From the NCBI GenBank assembly GCA_027485855.1, contig JAIXQD010000001.1:1-64000 (forward strand): a stretch of 64,000 nt of DNA. Reading direction: 5' to 3'. Position numbers and translations under genes: made by a program. Shown piece after piece: positions 1 to 8,282 of this stretch. Source of the DNA: Rickettsiales bacterium. Lineage in GTDB: Bacteria > Pseudomonadota > Alphaproteobacteria > G027485855. The notes beneath the pieces are model-generated. The model was not told the DNA's origin and did not search any database. It saw only the letters and a list, made by a program, of their open reading frames with translations. Within the stretch, counting starts at the first letter, position 1, and each line of letters opens with the position of its first letter.

Positions 1-359
<359 letters not shown>

Positions 360-668
360 GAATTGTGTGTACACCCCGCAACCTTGCGATTGCGGTGTCA
401 CAAATCTACTTAGTGACGGGTCTCGTCACATTTACTGAAATTAATCCCTATTCAGTGCTGCTACGGAGGTAGCAGCATCGAACTAAAATATTATTACTGT
501 AGATGCGTCAAAACCAGTCACCGCTTATGCTGATAAAGCATTACTCATAACCTCTTGCGAGGTCAGAGCCGCGGCAGCCGTCTGCGCATCCCTTTCGTCA
601 AAATCATCCACGATGTCCAAGAATGCTTCCCGAAGGAAGCGGCACCAAAATCTTTCAACACTTGGTGC
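360..668 (-). other. rRNA operon leader with serial hairpins
   Basis: This is the stretch between the predicted rrn start site and the 16S 5' end, read on the minus strand. It contains several perfect inverted repeats: 456-464/469-477 (9-bp arms, 4-nt loop), 414-418/424-428, 550-554/559-563 (loop TTGC), 625-630/635-640 (GCTTCC arms, CGAA loop) and 642-648/662-668. A leader of about 300 nt folded into hairpins is normal for rrn operons, where it supports processing and antitermination. I could not identify a convincing boxA. No protein gene is supported here. Confidence 0.6.
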
Positions 669-675
669 GGGGCGG

Positions 676-744
676 TTGATACGCCGCCCGGGCACATCCG
701 TCAATACAAAAAACGAAAAAATCGCAAATATTTTTAAAATATTT
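676..744 (-). promoter_or_regulatory. probable rrn promoter with A+T-rich upstream element
   Basis: On the minus strand, TTGACG (699-704) is followed after exactly 17 nt by TATCAA (676-681). Directly upstream lies a very A+T-rich tract (705-744) that ends in the perfect inverted repeat AAATATTTT/AAAATATTT (726-734/736-744), resembling an UP element. A second, weaker candidate is TTGACG at 506-511 with TATTTT at 485-490 (15-nt spacing). The assignment rests on motif spacing and position only. Confidence 0.55.
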
Positions 745-962
745 AATCTGACGCTTGTTATGCACTGAAAACAGGGCACAAAAAGACACCAGACCCTATC
801 GCAGGCCGCAAAAAGCGGCAACCACGATGAGGTGGCGATAAAAACGTCCGTCATTGGGCGGATGGGTTATCGACTGCATAAACAGCGCGACAACCTGAGG
901 AATATATAGTTTTGCCTATCGGCTGTAAAGCATATTTTTAAAAAATCGCCCGGCAGTAAAAT

Positions 963-1742
963 CTATCGATAATTCAATAGGTTGCCTGATGTGTAGCGGC
1001 GTAAGCCACGATTAAAAAACGTCAAGGCCGCAAAAAAGTAGCAGGGCGCTGCCAGCAACATGGCTGCCAAAGCGGGCCAAGCAAAGTTTTGCATAATGCC
1101 CACTGGCAGCAGCACAATAAAACCAGCCGGCACCACCGTGAATAATAGGATTTTAATCATAGGTGCAAAACCATGCTGCGGGTAGGTTGAGATGATAATA
1201 AAAAACTCAAGCAACTGGCCGCTAAAACTGGGCTTTGTGCCAAAATAAAAAGGCAAAGAATTAACCACAATAATAACCGACAGGATGATAATGGCCGCCA
1301 GCAAACTGAGCAATATCAGCAAGGGGAGATCGCCAAGGCCATAACCGCCAATAAACAGCCACATAATAAAAGCTGTGGCCATATCACCAAAAGCATAGGG
1401 GCGGGGCTCGCGTAATAACAGCGGCAATAGCGGGTGCACCGGGCGCGCTAAATAACCATCAAGCGAGCCATCATCAATGCGTTGTGCCAGCTCAAGGCCG
1501 CCGCCTAATAATTCACAAAAACTCATGGCCAAGGCGGCAATGCCAAAAAATGTGGCGATTTCGGTAATGCCCCAACCTTTAAGGCTGCTGACATTGCTAA
1601 AAAACACCTGCCATAGGCCAAACCAGATTAAATTTTGCAGCAGCATGGCCAAAGATATTAGGATAAATTGCTTTTTTTGTTGGCGCATCAGCTGCGCTGC
1701 GGCCAAAAGATGTGCGCCGACAATTTTAAACGATGTGCGCAT
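963..1742 (-). CDS. ABC-2 type exporter, permease subunit 2
   Basis: A 259-residue hydrophobic protein with about six predicted membrane segments, of the ABC-2 permease type that pairs with a second permease and an ABC ATPase. The conserved region after the third segment (around residues 85-115, reading IDDGSLDGYLARPVHPLL) matches the usual cytoplasmic loop of this family. It is the last gene of a three-gene minus-strand operon: its start at 1742 abuts the stop of the upstream permease. The exported substrate is unknown; relatives are annotated as multidrug or polysaccharide exporters without firm evidence. Confidence 0.85.
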   Translation of the reverse strand: MRTSFKIVGAHLLAAAQLMRQQKKQFILISLAMLLQNLIWFGLWQVFFSNVSSLKGWGITEIATFFGIAALAMSFCELLGGGLELAQRIDDGSLDGYLARPVHPLLPLLLREPRPYAFGDMATAFIMWLFIGGYGLGDLPLLILLSLLAAIIILSVIIVVNSLPFYFGTKPSFSGQLLEFFIIISTYPQHGFAPMIKILLFTVVPAGFIVLLPVGIMQNFAWPALAAMLLAAPCYFFAALTFFNRGLRRYTSGNLLNYR

Positions 1743-2542
1743 CAGTCACCCCTTTGCGCTAAATGTTTTTGCGTGCGCCGCAAGGCGGCATAACAAAAAT
1801 AGGACATAATGCCTATCCAAATTATTTGCAGTAGCAGCCAGTGCCACAAAGGCGTGGCACTTTGCTGTATGGCTATTTGCGCGGGCGCATAAAGAATGGC
1901 CGGAAAGGGGGTGGCGGCGGCGGCCATTTGCAGTACGGCCGGATAAAGGGGCAGTGGCAAAATAAGTCCGCCCAGCAAGAAATTGGTTTTACTCACAAGC
2001 CACATGCAGGGGCGCGCATAATCGCCATAAATTTCAAATAGGCCGATACAAAACTGCACCTGCACTAACAAAATTATGGCGCCAAGGCCTAAAGGCAGCA
2101 GCCATAAATATTGCCAAATTTGCCCCAGGGCTAGCTTATGCAACAGAGCTAAAAGAGCAATGGCATAAGCCAAATGCAGCAGATATTGGCCATAGCTTGA
2201 GGCAACCAGTGGGATGATTTTAAGCCAAGTATAGGCCACCGGCCGACCGCTCATTTGCGCAAATTGCCCCGAGCGGATATCATCAAAAATTGAACGAAAG
2301 GTGTAGCCCACGCCAAACACCACAGCCTCGGTTATGGCCAAATATGTGGCAAGGCTTATGGCATCGAGGCGCAAAGAGGGGTGGCGCGGTTGCACCTCAT
2401 GCCATGGCGTAATGCCATAGATACTGCCAAAAACCAGCAGCAGCATGGTGTAAGTAAGTAAGCGGCCAAGATGCGCCACGCTCTCATGGCTGAATTGCCA
2501 AAAGCCAAAACGAAACAGCGCACGCAGGGTTGATTTATGCAT
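1742..2542 (-). CDS. ABC-2 type exporter, permease subunit 1
   Basis: A 266-residue polytopic membrane protein of the ABC-2 permease family, the partner of the permease that follows. The open frame extends further upstream to 2581, but I place the start at the ATG at 2542. That ATG overlaps the TAA stop of the upstream ATPase (ATGCATAA), as expected for translational coupling, whereas the longer start would overlap the ATPase by almost 50 nt. The motif FDDIRSGQFAQMSGRPV in the first third is the analogue of the loop seen in the partner permease. Substrate unknown. Confidence 0.83.
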   Translation of the reverse strand: MHKSTLRALFRFGFWQFSHESVAHLGRLLTYTMLLLVFGSIYGITPWHEVQPRHPSLRLDAISLATYLAITEAVVFGVGYTFRSIFDDIRSGQFAQMSGRPVAYTWLKIIPLVASSYGQYLLHLAYAIALLALLHKLALGQIWQYLWLLPLGLGAIILLVQVQFCIGLFEIYGDYARPCMWLVSKTNFLLGGLILPLPLYPAVLQMAAAATPFPAILYAPAQIAIQQSATPLWHWLLLQIIWIGIMSYFCYAALRRTQKHLAQRGD

Positions 2543-3500
2543 GGTGGGCGGCGGCATAAATTTGCCGCAAAATTTCATCAAGCGGTGGGTCGCTGATCAC
2601 AATATCAACGACCTGCAGCTGGCTCAGGGCAAGATTGACCACTGTTTGAATCGCTTCTTGCTTGGGCTCAACAATCAGCTGTAATTGATGTGGTGCGATG
2701 ATGTGCTGGGCGCGCACGGGCAACTGGCCTATATCAATTTTTGGCTGGGCCTCTATGGTTTGCAACGTAATGCGTTTTTCGGTGAAGTACCGTTGACGCA
2801 TGGCAGACAGGGATAAATCATCGAGCAAGCGGCCAAAATTAATTAAAATAACGCGCCCGCAAATTTCTTCGATGTCGCCCGGATCGTGGCTGGTGAGCAG
2901 CAAAGTTATTTGCTCGTCCTGCACTAATTGTTTAAGCAAATCGCGCAATTCGGCCTTAGCGGTGACATCAAGGCCAATAGTGGGCTCATCCAAAAAAAGC
3001 ACTTTTGGCTTATGCAGCAGGCTTGCGGCAATTTCAACGCGCATGCGCTGCCCCAAAGATAGGCTGCGCACAGGCCGTTGTGTTAAATCGCCTAAATTAA
3101 AGCGCTCGATGAGTTCGGGCAAAGTGTCGGGCTGCACTTGTGTGTCGTAAAGTGCGCCAATAAGGCTGAGGGCATCACGCACCGGCAATTCGGCAATCAG
3201 CTGCGAGCGCTGGCCAAACACCAAGCCAATATGGCGGGCCAGCTGTTGCCTTTGTGTCCAAGGTGTAAGGCCAGCCACCGTGGCACTGCCATAGCTGGGC
3301 GTTAAAATGCCGCTGAGCATTTTTAGCGTGGTTGATTTGCCGGCACCATTAGGGCCAATAAAGGCCACGGCCTGACCTTTATCGATGGTAAAGCTTAGAT
3401 TGCTCACCGCATGCACCGTTTGCAGGCGGCTTTTTTGCCACCAGCGACCGCCGGCCTGCTTGAGCGAAAAGTCTTTGCCAAGATTTTGAATCTCAATCAT
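2535..3500 (-). CDS. ABC transporter ATP-binding protein
   Basis: A 321-residue ATPase. The Walker A motif GPNGAGKST is at residues 49-57, the ABC signature LSLGQ at 147-151 and Walker B KVLFLDEPT at 166-174. The ATPase domain is followed by about 110 residues of a C-terminal extension typical of exporter ATPases that work with paired ABC-2 permeases. It is first in the operon and drives the two permeases downstream. The gene upstream is a NUDIX hydrolase with a 58-bp gap, so a promoter near 3500-3560 is likely but not recognisable by eye. Confidence 0.9.
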   Translation of the reverse strand: MIEIQNLGKDFSLKQAGGRWWQKSRLQTVHAVSNLSFTIDKGQAVAFIGPNGAGKSTTLKMLSGILTPSYGSATVAGLTPWTQRQQLARHIGLVFGQRSQLIAELPVRDALSLIGALYDTQVQPDTLPELIERFNLGDLTQRPVRSLSLGQRMRVEIAASLLHKPKVLFLDEPTIGLDVTAKAELRDLLKQLVQDEQITLLLTSHDPGDIEEICGRVILINFGRLLDDLSLSAMRQRYFTEKRITLQTIEAQPKIDIGQLPVRAQHIIAPHQLQLIVEPKQEAIQTVVNLALSQLQVVDIVISDPPLDEILRQIYAAAHHA

Positions 3501-3558
3501 GGCATGAGCGTGACACAGTTAAATTACTAAGGGCAAGATTTTTGTGTCTTGGCTTGTT

Positions 3559-4194
3559 TTATGCCTTAGCTAATAAGGCTAGCCAGCGGGTGAAATTGCT
3601 TTGTTGTGGAAGTTCGCTTAGGGGCACCCAGCGCAATTCGGGTGTTTCGTCGCTGGCGATGAGCGGGGCTTTATCGTCGGCCTCACACAGAAAACGCAGG
3701 TCAAAGTGGTAATGCGCGGGCTCGGCGCGAGATACATGCGCGGGCTCCTTGTGACTGAACTCTTCGAGTTCGGCGCGAGATACATGCGCGGGTTGTTGGT
3801 TTTTGAACTCTTCGAGTTCGGAATTAGATTCGCGCGCGGGTATTTCATGCACATCAATATCGGCCAGCTCTGCTGCCAGCAAAGCTTTGGCGGTAAGGCC
3901 GGTTTCTTCGGCGGTTTCGCGCAAGGCCGCGGCAAGGGGCGAGGCATCGGTGTTATCAATATGACCGCCCGGTTGCAGCCATTTTTGCAATTTTTTATGC
4001 CAGATGAGTAGCAATTTATCGCGATTTGCATTGGTGATAAAAGCCGATGCGGTAAAATGCCCCGGATTAAAAGCGGTGCGATAAGTTGGGTTTGGCGTAT
4101 GCAATAATAATTGCTGCATAGCGGCTTTGGCGCCAGCGGTGCTGCTGTCTATGGGGCGGTAATTATCAATGAGGTTTTTAATCAGTGTGTGCAT
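3559..4194 (-). CDS. NUDIX hydrolase with internal 16-residue tandem repeat
   Basis: A 211-residue NUDIX-family pyrophosphohydrolase; substrate not predictable. The Nudix box is visible around residues 75-100 (GGHIDNTD... then RETAEETG), with one extra residue before the RE pair compared with the usual spacing. Between the box and the last strands (about residues 115-158) lies an insertion built of near-identical 16-residue units, ELEEF[KN/SH]xxPAHVSRA, two full and one decayed. It is encoded by a 48-bp DNA tandem repeat. Part of this insertion matches a palindromic element also found in the NrdJ-like and slt genes. The domain resumes afterwards with a normal beta-strand (HFDLRFL), so the frame is intact. 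Whether the enzyme tolerates the insertion is unknown. Confidence 0.85.
   Translation of the reverse strand: MHTLIKNLIDNYRPIDSSTAGAKAAMQQLLLHTPNPTYRTAFNPGHFTASAFITNANRDKLLLIWHKKLQKWLQPGGHIDNTDASPLAAALRETAEETGLTAKALLAAELADIDVHEIPARESNSELEEFKNQQPAHVSRAELEEFSHKEPAHVSRAEPAHYHFDLRFLCEADDKAPLIASDETPELRWVPLSELPQQSNFTRWLALLAKA
3714..3840 (-). repeat. 48-bp in-frame tandem repeat inside the NUDIX gene
   Basis: The 23-bp string at 3722-3744 recurs exactly at 3770-3792 and, decayed, at 3818-3840. The 18-bp string at 3756-3773 recurs exactly at 3804-3821. Both give a period of 48 bp, a multiple of three, so each unit adds 16 residues without shifting the frame. Each unit contains the inverted repeat GAACTC-TTC-GAGTTC. 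The left edge (3714-3732) differs at one base from the 19-bp palindromic-element core shared with slt. Confidence 0.9.
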
Positions 4195-4220
4195 GTGTCG
4201 GCCCTAAAATGAGGCATAAA

Positions 4221-4253
4221 TAAAAACAGGCCGAACCTTTCGGCTCGGCCTGT
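4221..4253 (-). terminator. intrinsic terminator of the small acidic protein gene
   Basis: A 9-bp perfect stem (4226-4234 with 4245-4253, ACAGGCCGA/TCGGCCTGT) and a 10-nt loop. On the minus strand it is followed by a run of five T. It lies about 35 bp after the stop of the 4289-4510 gene. Confidence 0.8.
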
Positions 4254-4288
4254 CATTGTAGTAGATTTTATTGAACCAGGGTTAGGCT

Positions 4289-4510
4289 TTATTCGCCATC
4301 GCCTTCGTCAGCATGGTCTTCATGCTCATCTTCTTCTTCATCTTCGTCTTCAGCGCTATCATCAGCTTTATCGGCTTTGTCATCGCTGGCGGCTTCTTCG
4401 CCTTGCTCTTTGTGATCATTTGCCCAGGCGATATGTGCGCCAACAGGTGCTGCAATAAGAGCGGCCGCAGCAAGAATAGTGAAAACAAATTTGCGGAAAG
4501 CTTCAGTCAT
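4289..4510 (-). CDS. small exported, very acidic protein of unknown function
   Basis: 73 residues. The first 30 form a clear signal peptide (basic MTEAFRKF, hydrophobic core, AWA cleavage site). The mature part is almost entirely Asp, Glu, Ala, Lys and His (KADDSAEDEDEEEDEHEDHA). A strong ribosome binding site, AAAAGGAG, precedes the ATG, and a terminator follows, so this is a real monocistronic gene. I recognise no family. Acidic, histidine-containing periplasmic peptides can bind divalent cations, but that is speculation here. Confidence 0.75.
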   Translation of the reverse strand: MTEAFRKFVFTILAAAALIAAPVGAHIAWANDHKEQGEEAASDDKADKADDSAEDEDEEEDEHEDHADEGDGE

Positions 4511-4732
4511 TGAATACTCCTTTTATGTTGAGCTTAGGCCACTCTAAAATGAGGTTAGCAAAAGCCATTAAGTTATGCACAGCAAGCGTTAAAATTCGAC
4601 CAATTAACCGTCAAAAACACCAGATCGAATCCAGCCATTGCGTACATAGATAAGCTAGCCCGTAATTGGGGCATATTTATGGTGCTGCTTTATGGTGGCT
4701 ATTTAGTATTTTTTTACCAAAACTGCACTTGT

Positions 4733-5194
4733 TTAATTTTGCAGTGCAAAAATGGCTTCAACTTCTACTGCAGCGCCCAGCGGCAAGGACGACACGCCAA
4801 CGGCCGCTCTGGCATGTTTGCCGGCCTCGCCAAAAACCTGCTGCATCAGTTCGGATGCGCCATTGATAACCGCTGGATGTGCGGTAAAATTTGCGGGCGA
4901 AGCCACAAAGCCAGTTAATTTTACCACGCGTTTAATGCGCGCTAAATCGCCTAAGGCTAATTGCGCTTGCGCCAAAATATTAATGGCGCAGAGGCGTGCG
5001 GCCAGTTGCCCTTGCTCGGGGGTGAGGCTGTCGCCCACAAGGCCGGCATAAGCAAGCTTGCCATGTTCCATTGGTAATTGGCCTGAAATATACAGCATGT
5101 TGCCTTCAATCACATAGGGCACATAGGCGGCAACGGGGGCTGCGGGGGCGGGCAGGGTAATGCCGAGGGCGGCTAAGTTTTGGCTGATGCTCAT
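4733..5194 (-). CDS. RidA/YjgF-family protein
   Basis: 153 residues of the Rid (YjgF/YER057c) superfamily, longer subgroup. The best-known members deaminate reactive enamine/imine intermediates from PLP enzymes. Family features seen are the YISGQLP segment near residue 36, RIKRVVKLTGFV in the middle, and the C-terminal ARAAVGVSSLPLGAAVEVEA stretch, in which the catalytic Arg of RidA aligns. It starts 12 bp after the stop of the NrdJ-like gene (minus strand), so the two probably share a transcript. Confidence 0.88.
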   Translation of the reverse strand: MSISQNLAALGITLPAPAAPVAAYVPYVIEGNMLYISGQLPMEHGKLAYAGLVGDSLTPEQGQLAARLCAINILAQAQLALGDLARIKRVVKLTGFVASPANFTAHPAVINGASELMQQVFGEAGKHARAAVGVSSLPLGAAVEVEAIFALQN

Positions 5195-5205
5195 AGTCTT
5201 TCCTT

Positions 5206-7197
5206 TTAGGTTTTTTTGCCTATTGGCAAGGTTACAATTTCTGCCACTTGTGGTGATGCGCTATGCTGTGCGGCAAGCTCGCGCATGACATAATCAACCA
5301 TCGAACAGGCTTGCGCAACCGTGTTGCTGCCCTCGACACTGCCTTGCGGGCCAAAGCTGAGGCCAGAGAGATTATCGACATAATCTTGTAGTGGCACGCC
5401 ATATTGCAAGCCAATAGAAAGGCATATGGCAAATGTATCTAGCAGCGCTTTTTGCGTGGCGTCAGCCTGGGGGCAATCCATAAAAACTTCGCCCAAACGG
5501 CCATCGGCATAGGTGCCGGTGCGCAAAAATAATTTTTCGCCACCGATGCTAATTTTATAGGTGGTGCCGCGACGCGGGTTGGGCATAATTTCGCGGCGGG
5601 CACGGTAAATAATTTTTTCTAAAGCGTGTGTAGCGGCGGGCGCTGGCGGGTTTGGTGCTTTTGCCAGTGCTATAGATGCGTGCTGCATAGCCAAACGCCA
5701 GCATTTAAGGCCCGCTTGCCAAGCGCTTACGGCTAAATTTTGCCATTCTGATGCCGTTAAAGCCTGTGTGCAAATAAGCGGCTCGCTCATGCCGCCACAG
5801 GCAAAGGGCTGTTGTGCGGCAAGCCAATCAATTTGTGCGGCAAGCTCGGCTTGTGGCAAAGCGGGGCCGAGTTGCAAAATATGCGCATGCCGCAGGCCAA
5901 AACGTGCGGCGGCTTCTGGTATATGCGCCCACAGTGACAGGCTGGCTTGCAGCAAATTAGCATCTGGGCAAAACCGCCCAGCCACAGCGCGGGGCAAAAC
6001 CGCGACATCTTCATAGTGATATTGTTCGCCAAAGGCCGCCGCCGCCCGATTACGCAGCACGCGTAGCCATGACGCCGATTCTGTGGCATAGGCCGGAAAC
6101 GCACCATGCTGCTGCGCCAACTGAATAGAGGTTTGCCAGGCAATGCCACTGATATAGGCCATAAGACAGCCGGCATAGGCTTTGCCCTCTTGGCTTTCAG
6201 CGCTGAGCTTGTGGGCTTGAATAATTTCGGCCAAGCCATCATAGGCTAACGCTAGCGGGCGAAACGGCGCGGACTCGGTGGAAAAGTAATGCGCGGACTC
6301 GGCGCTGAATTTATCTCGCGCCGAGTCCGCGCTGAACATATGCGCTAAATCTAACAGCAAAACAGCCAGCCTTGTGGCTTGGGCGAGTTTGGCTAAATCA
6401 TGGCTTAAGCCGGCAAGGTGCAAGGTGGCGTGTGGTGCGGCACTGCCTGCTTGCAATAATGCACCCAAGGGCGTTGCGGTTGGCGCGGTTTTGTGGCCTT
6501 GCCATGCATGTGCATTATCAACAAAAAACAGGCCGGTTTCGGGCGCTAATTGTGTGGCTTGCTCTTGCCAGAAGGCGTTGTTTTTTGCCGATAATAACGC
6601 GTCAATATCGCGATGGCTTAGACTATGCAAGCGTGGCAAACTATCAACAAGGCCGCCATCATCGGTGTTTGGGCCGCACAGCAACAGCGATAATTTTTGC
6701 GGCAGGTTTGCCGCCAGATTTTGCAAAATTTGCTGGGATTTGGTATCAAGCTGTTGTGTATCAACGCCCGTATTCAAGCCCGCACTTTGACATTGGCTGA
6801 GGCTCAGTAAAAATTGCAAAAGGCTGCAATTGTCAGGTTTTTGGGGGGCGGCAATAACATGCGTGGCAAAAGGCTGAGCCGCCTTACCGGCAGTAAATGC
6901 CTGTGCGGCCGATAGCAGCGCCGCACTGACAGTGAGCAGATTTTGCTGCAATAAATAAAGCGTCTCTTGCGCAAAAATGCGCGCTTCTTGCTCGGCTTTA
7001 AAAATGCCATGTTGCCAGCCAAGATAAGTGAGGCTTTGCACCAGCAATTCTTGTTGTTGCGATAGGGCAAGGTGCGGCGCAAGCCCACGCCGCTTGGCGC
7101 ACCAAAGGGGCATGCCGGCTTCGGGCATGGCGTGACCACCAAGGCCACAAAATGGCTCGGTTACAGCAGCAGAGGTGAAGAGACGAACAAGTTGCAT
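5206..7197 (-). CDS. NrdJ-like protein with TSCPD domain; catalytic motifs absent
   Basis: 663 residues. The last 130 match the TSCPD domain that ends B12-dependent ribonucleotide reductases (RRGTTYKISIGGEKLFLRTG, then GRLGEVFMD and SIGLQYGVPLQDYVD). Upstream parts also track NrdJ in order: YLGWQHGIFKAEQEARIFA near residues 58-76 resembles its WG-HGYF-eDArafydEL region, and GPFP-like HGAFPAYA with RVLRNRAAAAFGE resembles the stretch before the active site. The segment that should carry APTGTI and the glycine-rich radical-site region is replaced by unrelated sequence, and the usual active-site cysteine context is not found. At roughly half the NrdJ length it is unlikely to be a working reductase. 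A palindromic element is inserted near residues 285-312. A regulatory or scaffold role, or relic status, are both possible. Confidence 0.72.
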   Translation of the reverse strand: MQLVRLFTSAAVTEPFCGLGGHAMPEAGMPLWCAKRRGLAPHLALSQQQELLVQSLTYLGWQHGIFKAEQEARIFAQETLYLLQQNLLTVSAALLSAAQAFTAGKAAQPFATHVIAAPQKPDNCSLLQFLLSLSQCQSAGLNTGVDTQQLDTKSQQILQNLAANLPQKLSLLLCGPNTDDGGLVDSLPRLHSLSHRDIDALLSAKNNAFWQEQATQLAPETGLFFVDNAHAWQGHKTAPTATPLGALLQAGSAAPHATLHLAGLSHDLAKLAQATRLAVLLLDLAHMFSADSARDKFSAESAHYFSTESAPFRPLALAYDGLAEIIQAHKLSAESQEGKAYAGCLMAYISGIAWQTSIQLAQQHGAFPAYATESASWLRVLRNRAAAAFGEQYHYEDVAVLPRAVAGRFCPDANLLQASLSLWAHIPEAAARFGLRHAHILQLGPALPQAELAAQIDWLAAQQPFACGGMSEPLICTQALTASEWQNLAVSAWQAGLKCWRLAMQHASIALAKAPNPPAPAATHALEKIIYRARREIMPNPRRGTTYKISIGGEKLFLRTGTYADGRLGEVFMDCPQADATQKALLDTFAICLSIGLQYGVPLQDYVDNLSGLSFGPQGSVEGSNTVAQACSMVDYVMRELAAQHSASPQVAEIVTLPIGKKT
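6267..6334. repeat. palindromic element inside the NrdJ-like gene
   Basis: The arms GCGCGGACTCGGCGC (6291-6305) and GCGCCGAGTCCGCGC (6318-6332) form a perfect 15-bp inverted repeat around a 12-nt loop. A further partial copy, GCGCGGACTCGG, lies at 6267-6278. The 21-mer TCTCGCGCCGAGTCCGCGCTG at 6314-6334 occurs again, exactly, in slt (36484-36504, other orientation). The insertion is in frame and encodes the repeated SA[E/D]SA residues. Confidence 0.9.
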
Positions 7198-7301
7198 AAG
7201 GGCAATTGTTTAAGCACGAATAAGCCCATACTGGCAAGCATGTCACAGCTAGATTTTTCTGCTTGGCGCTGGCCTTGATTTGGCACCATCAAGGTGGCAT
7301 T

Positions 7302-7736
7302 ATGCGTCATATTTTATTTGCACTCTTAACAGGTGGGCTTTTTATGCAAGCAGCCAGTTGGCTAACATGGTTATCATTGCTGGGCAGCCGCATTTTTACC
7401 TGGCGGCAAGGGGTGCTGGTGGGCACTGATGGCTTTGGTAATCGTTATTATCGTGGTAAAAACGCAGTCAAGGGGCAAAGGGAGAAACGCTGGGTGATGT
7501 ATGCGGGCGAGCCCGAGGCCAGTTTAGTGCCGCCCGAGTGGCATATTTGGCTGCATCATCAAGCCGCATCGCCCTTATCGGCCGATAGTGTGTTTCATAA
7601 GCAATGGCAGGCTGAGCATCAACCAAACTTAACCGGCTCGGCTATGGCTTATCATCCACCAGGGCATGTTTTGTCGGGGCAGCAACGGGCTAAAGCCACG
7701 GGCGATTATCAGGCTTGGACCCCGCCCAGCAGTTAA
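7302..7736 (+). CDS. NDUFA12 family protein (complex I accessory subunit)
   Basis: 144 residues, homologous to the 17.2-kDa accessory subunit of NADH:ubiquinone oxidoreductase, which in alphaproteobacteria binds the complex I periphery. Diagnostic segments are TDGFGNRYYRGK, RRWVMY-type KRWVMYAGEPEASLVPPEWH and WLHHQ. I start at the ATG at 7302, which has AAGGTGG just upstream; an in-frame ATG at 7263 lacks a binding site. It leads a plus-strand group with mlaD and a DUF2155 gene, a conserved neighbourhood in this class. Confidence 0.92.
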   Translation: MRHILFALLTGGLFMQAASWLTWLSLLGSRIFTWRQGVLVGTDGFGNRYYRGKNAVKGQREKRWVMYAGEPEASLVPPEWHIWLHHQAASPLSADSVFHKQWQAEHQPNLTGSAMAYHPPGHVLSGQQRAKATGDYQAWTPPSS

Positions 7737-7786
7737 TAGGGTCAATTAATCAGTACCTCATCAGATGACAAACAGGAGAGTTGTGC

Positions 7787-8269
7787 ATGTCACGCAGTGT
7801 AATTGAGACGATTTTGGGCGCCGTTGTGCTTTTAGTAGCCGCAATATTTTTGCTCTTTGCTTATCGCAGCAGTGATGTTGGCAAAGTCAGTGGCTATGAG
7901 CTGGTGGCACGCTTTACTAATATTGGCGGCCTGCAAGATGGTGCCGATGTGCGCGTGGGCGGCATTAAAGTTGGCTCGGTGACCGGCCAAAAACTGGATA
8001 CTGAAAATTACTTTGCCATTATCAAACTTTCGATTGAGCCTGATGTGAAGCTGCCACGCGATACCACAGCCAGCATTGCCAGCGAAAGTCTTTTGGGCGG
8101 GCGTTACATCTCGCTTGAGCCGGGTGGTGATTCTGAATTTATCAAGCCGGGTGGCATGTTACTTTCTGGCAATTCGGCTTTGCAGCTTGAGCAATTAATT
8201 GGCCAGATGATGTTTAGCACCAAAAACCAAAAGACCGATGGCGGCAGTGCCAGCCCCGCGCCACAATAA
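7787..8269 (+). CDS. mlaD: MlaD-family lipid-transport substrate-binding protein
   Basis: 160 residues. A single N-terminal membrane segment (about 10-27) is followed by the MCE/MlaD domain (GGLQDGADVRVGGIKVGSV, then LGGRYISLEPG). In the Mla pathway this anchored periplasmic hexamer passes phospholipids between outer and inner membranes. A binding site AGGAGAG lies 9 nt before the ATG at 7787; an in-frame TTG two codons upstream is too close to it. The other mla genes are not in the window. Confidence 0.92.
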   Translation: MSRSVIETILGAVVLLVAAIFLLFAYRSSDVGKVSGYELVARFTNIGGLQDGADVRVGGIKVGSVTGQKLDTENYFAIIKLSIEPDVKLPRDTTASIASESLLGGRYISLEPGGDSEFIKPGGMLLSGNSALQLEQLIGQMMFSTKNQKTDGGSASPAPQ

Positions 8270-8282
8270 AGTGCGCGCAGCA

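Noticed and set aside
601..668. Resemblance to the SRP RNA core (GGAAGGAAGC-like)
   Set aside because: Only the CGAAGGAAGC hairpin resembles it; the conserved asymmetric loop sequences of SRP RNA are missing.
525..854. Minus-strand 109-codon open frame in the rrn upstream region
   Set aside because: It spans the predicted rrn promoter and leader hairpins, lacks a ribosome binding site, and its first half is not protein-like. The C-terminal segment (FLDIVDDFDERDAQ) looks helical but can be explained by chance in a hairpin-rich leader.
4666..4918. Two plus-strand open frames over the end of the Rid gene
   Set aside because: Antisense shadows of a well-supported family member, with no ribosome binding site.
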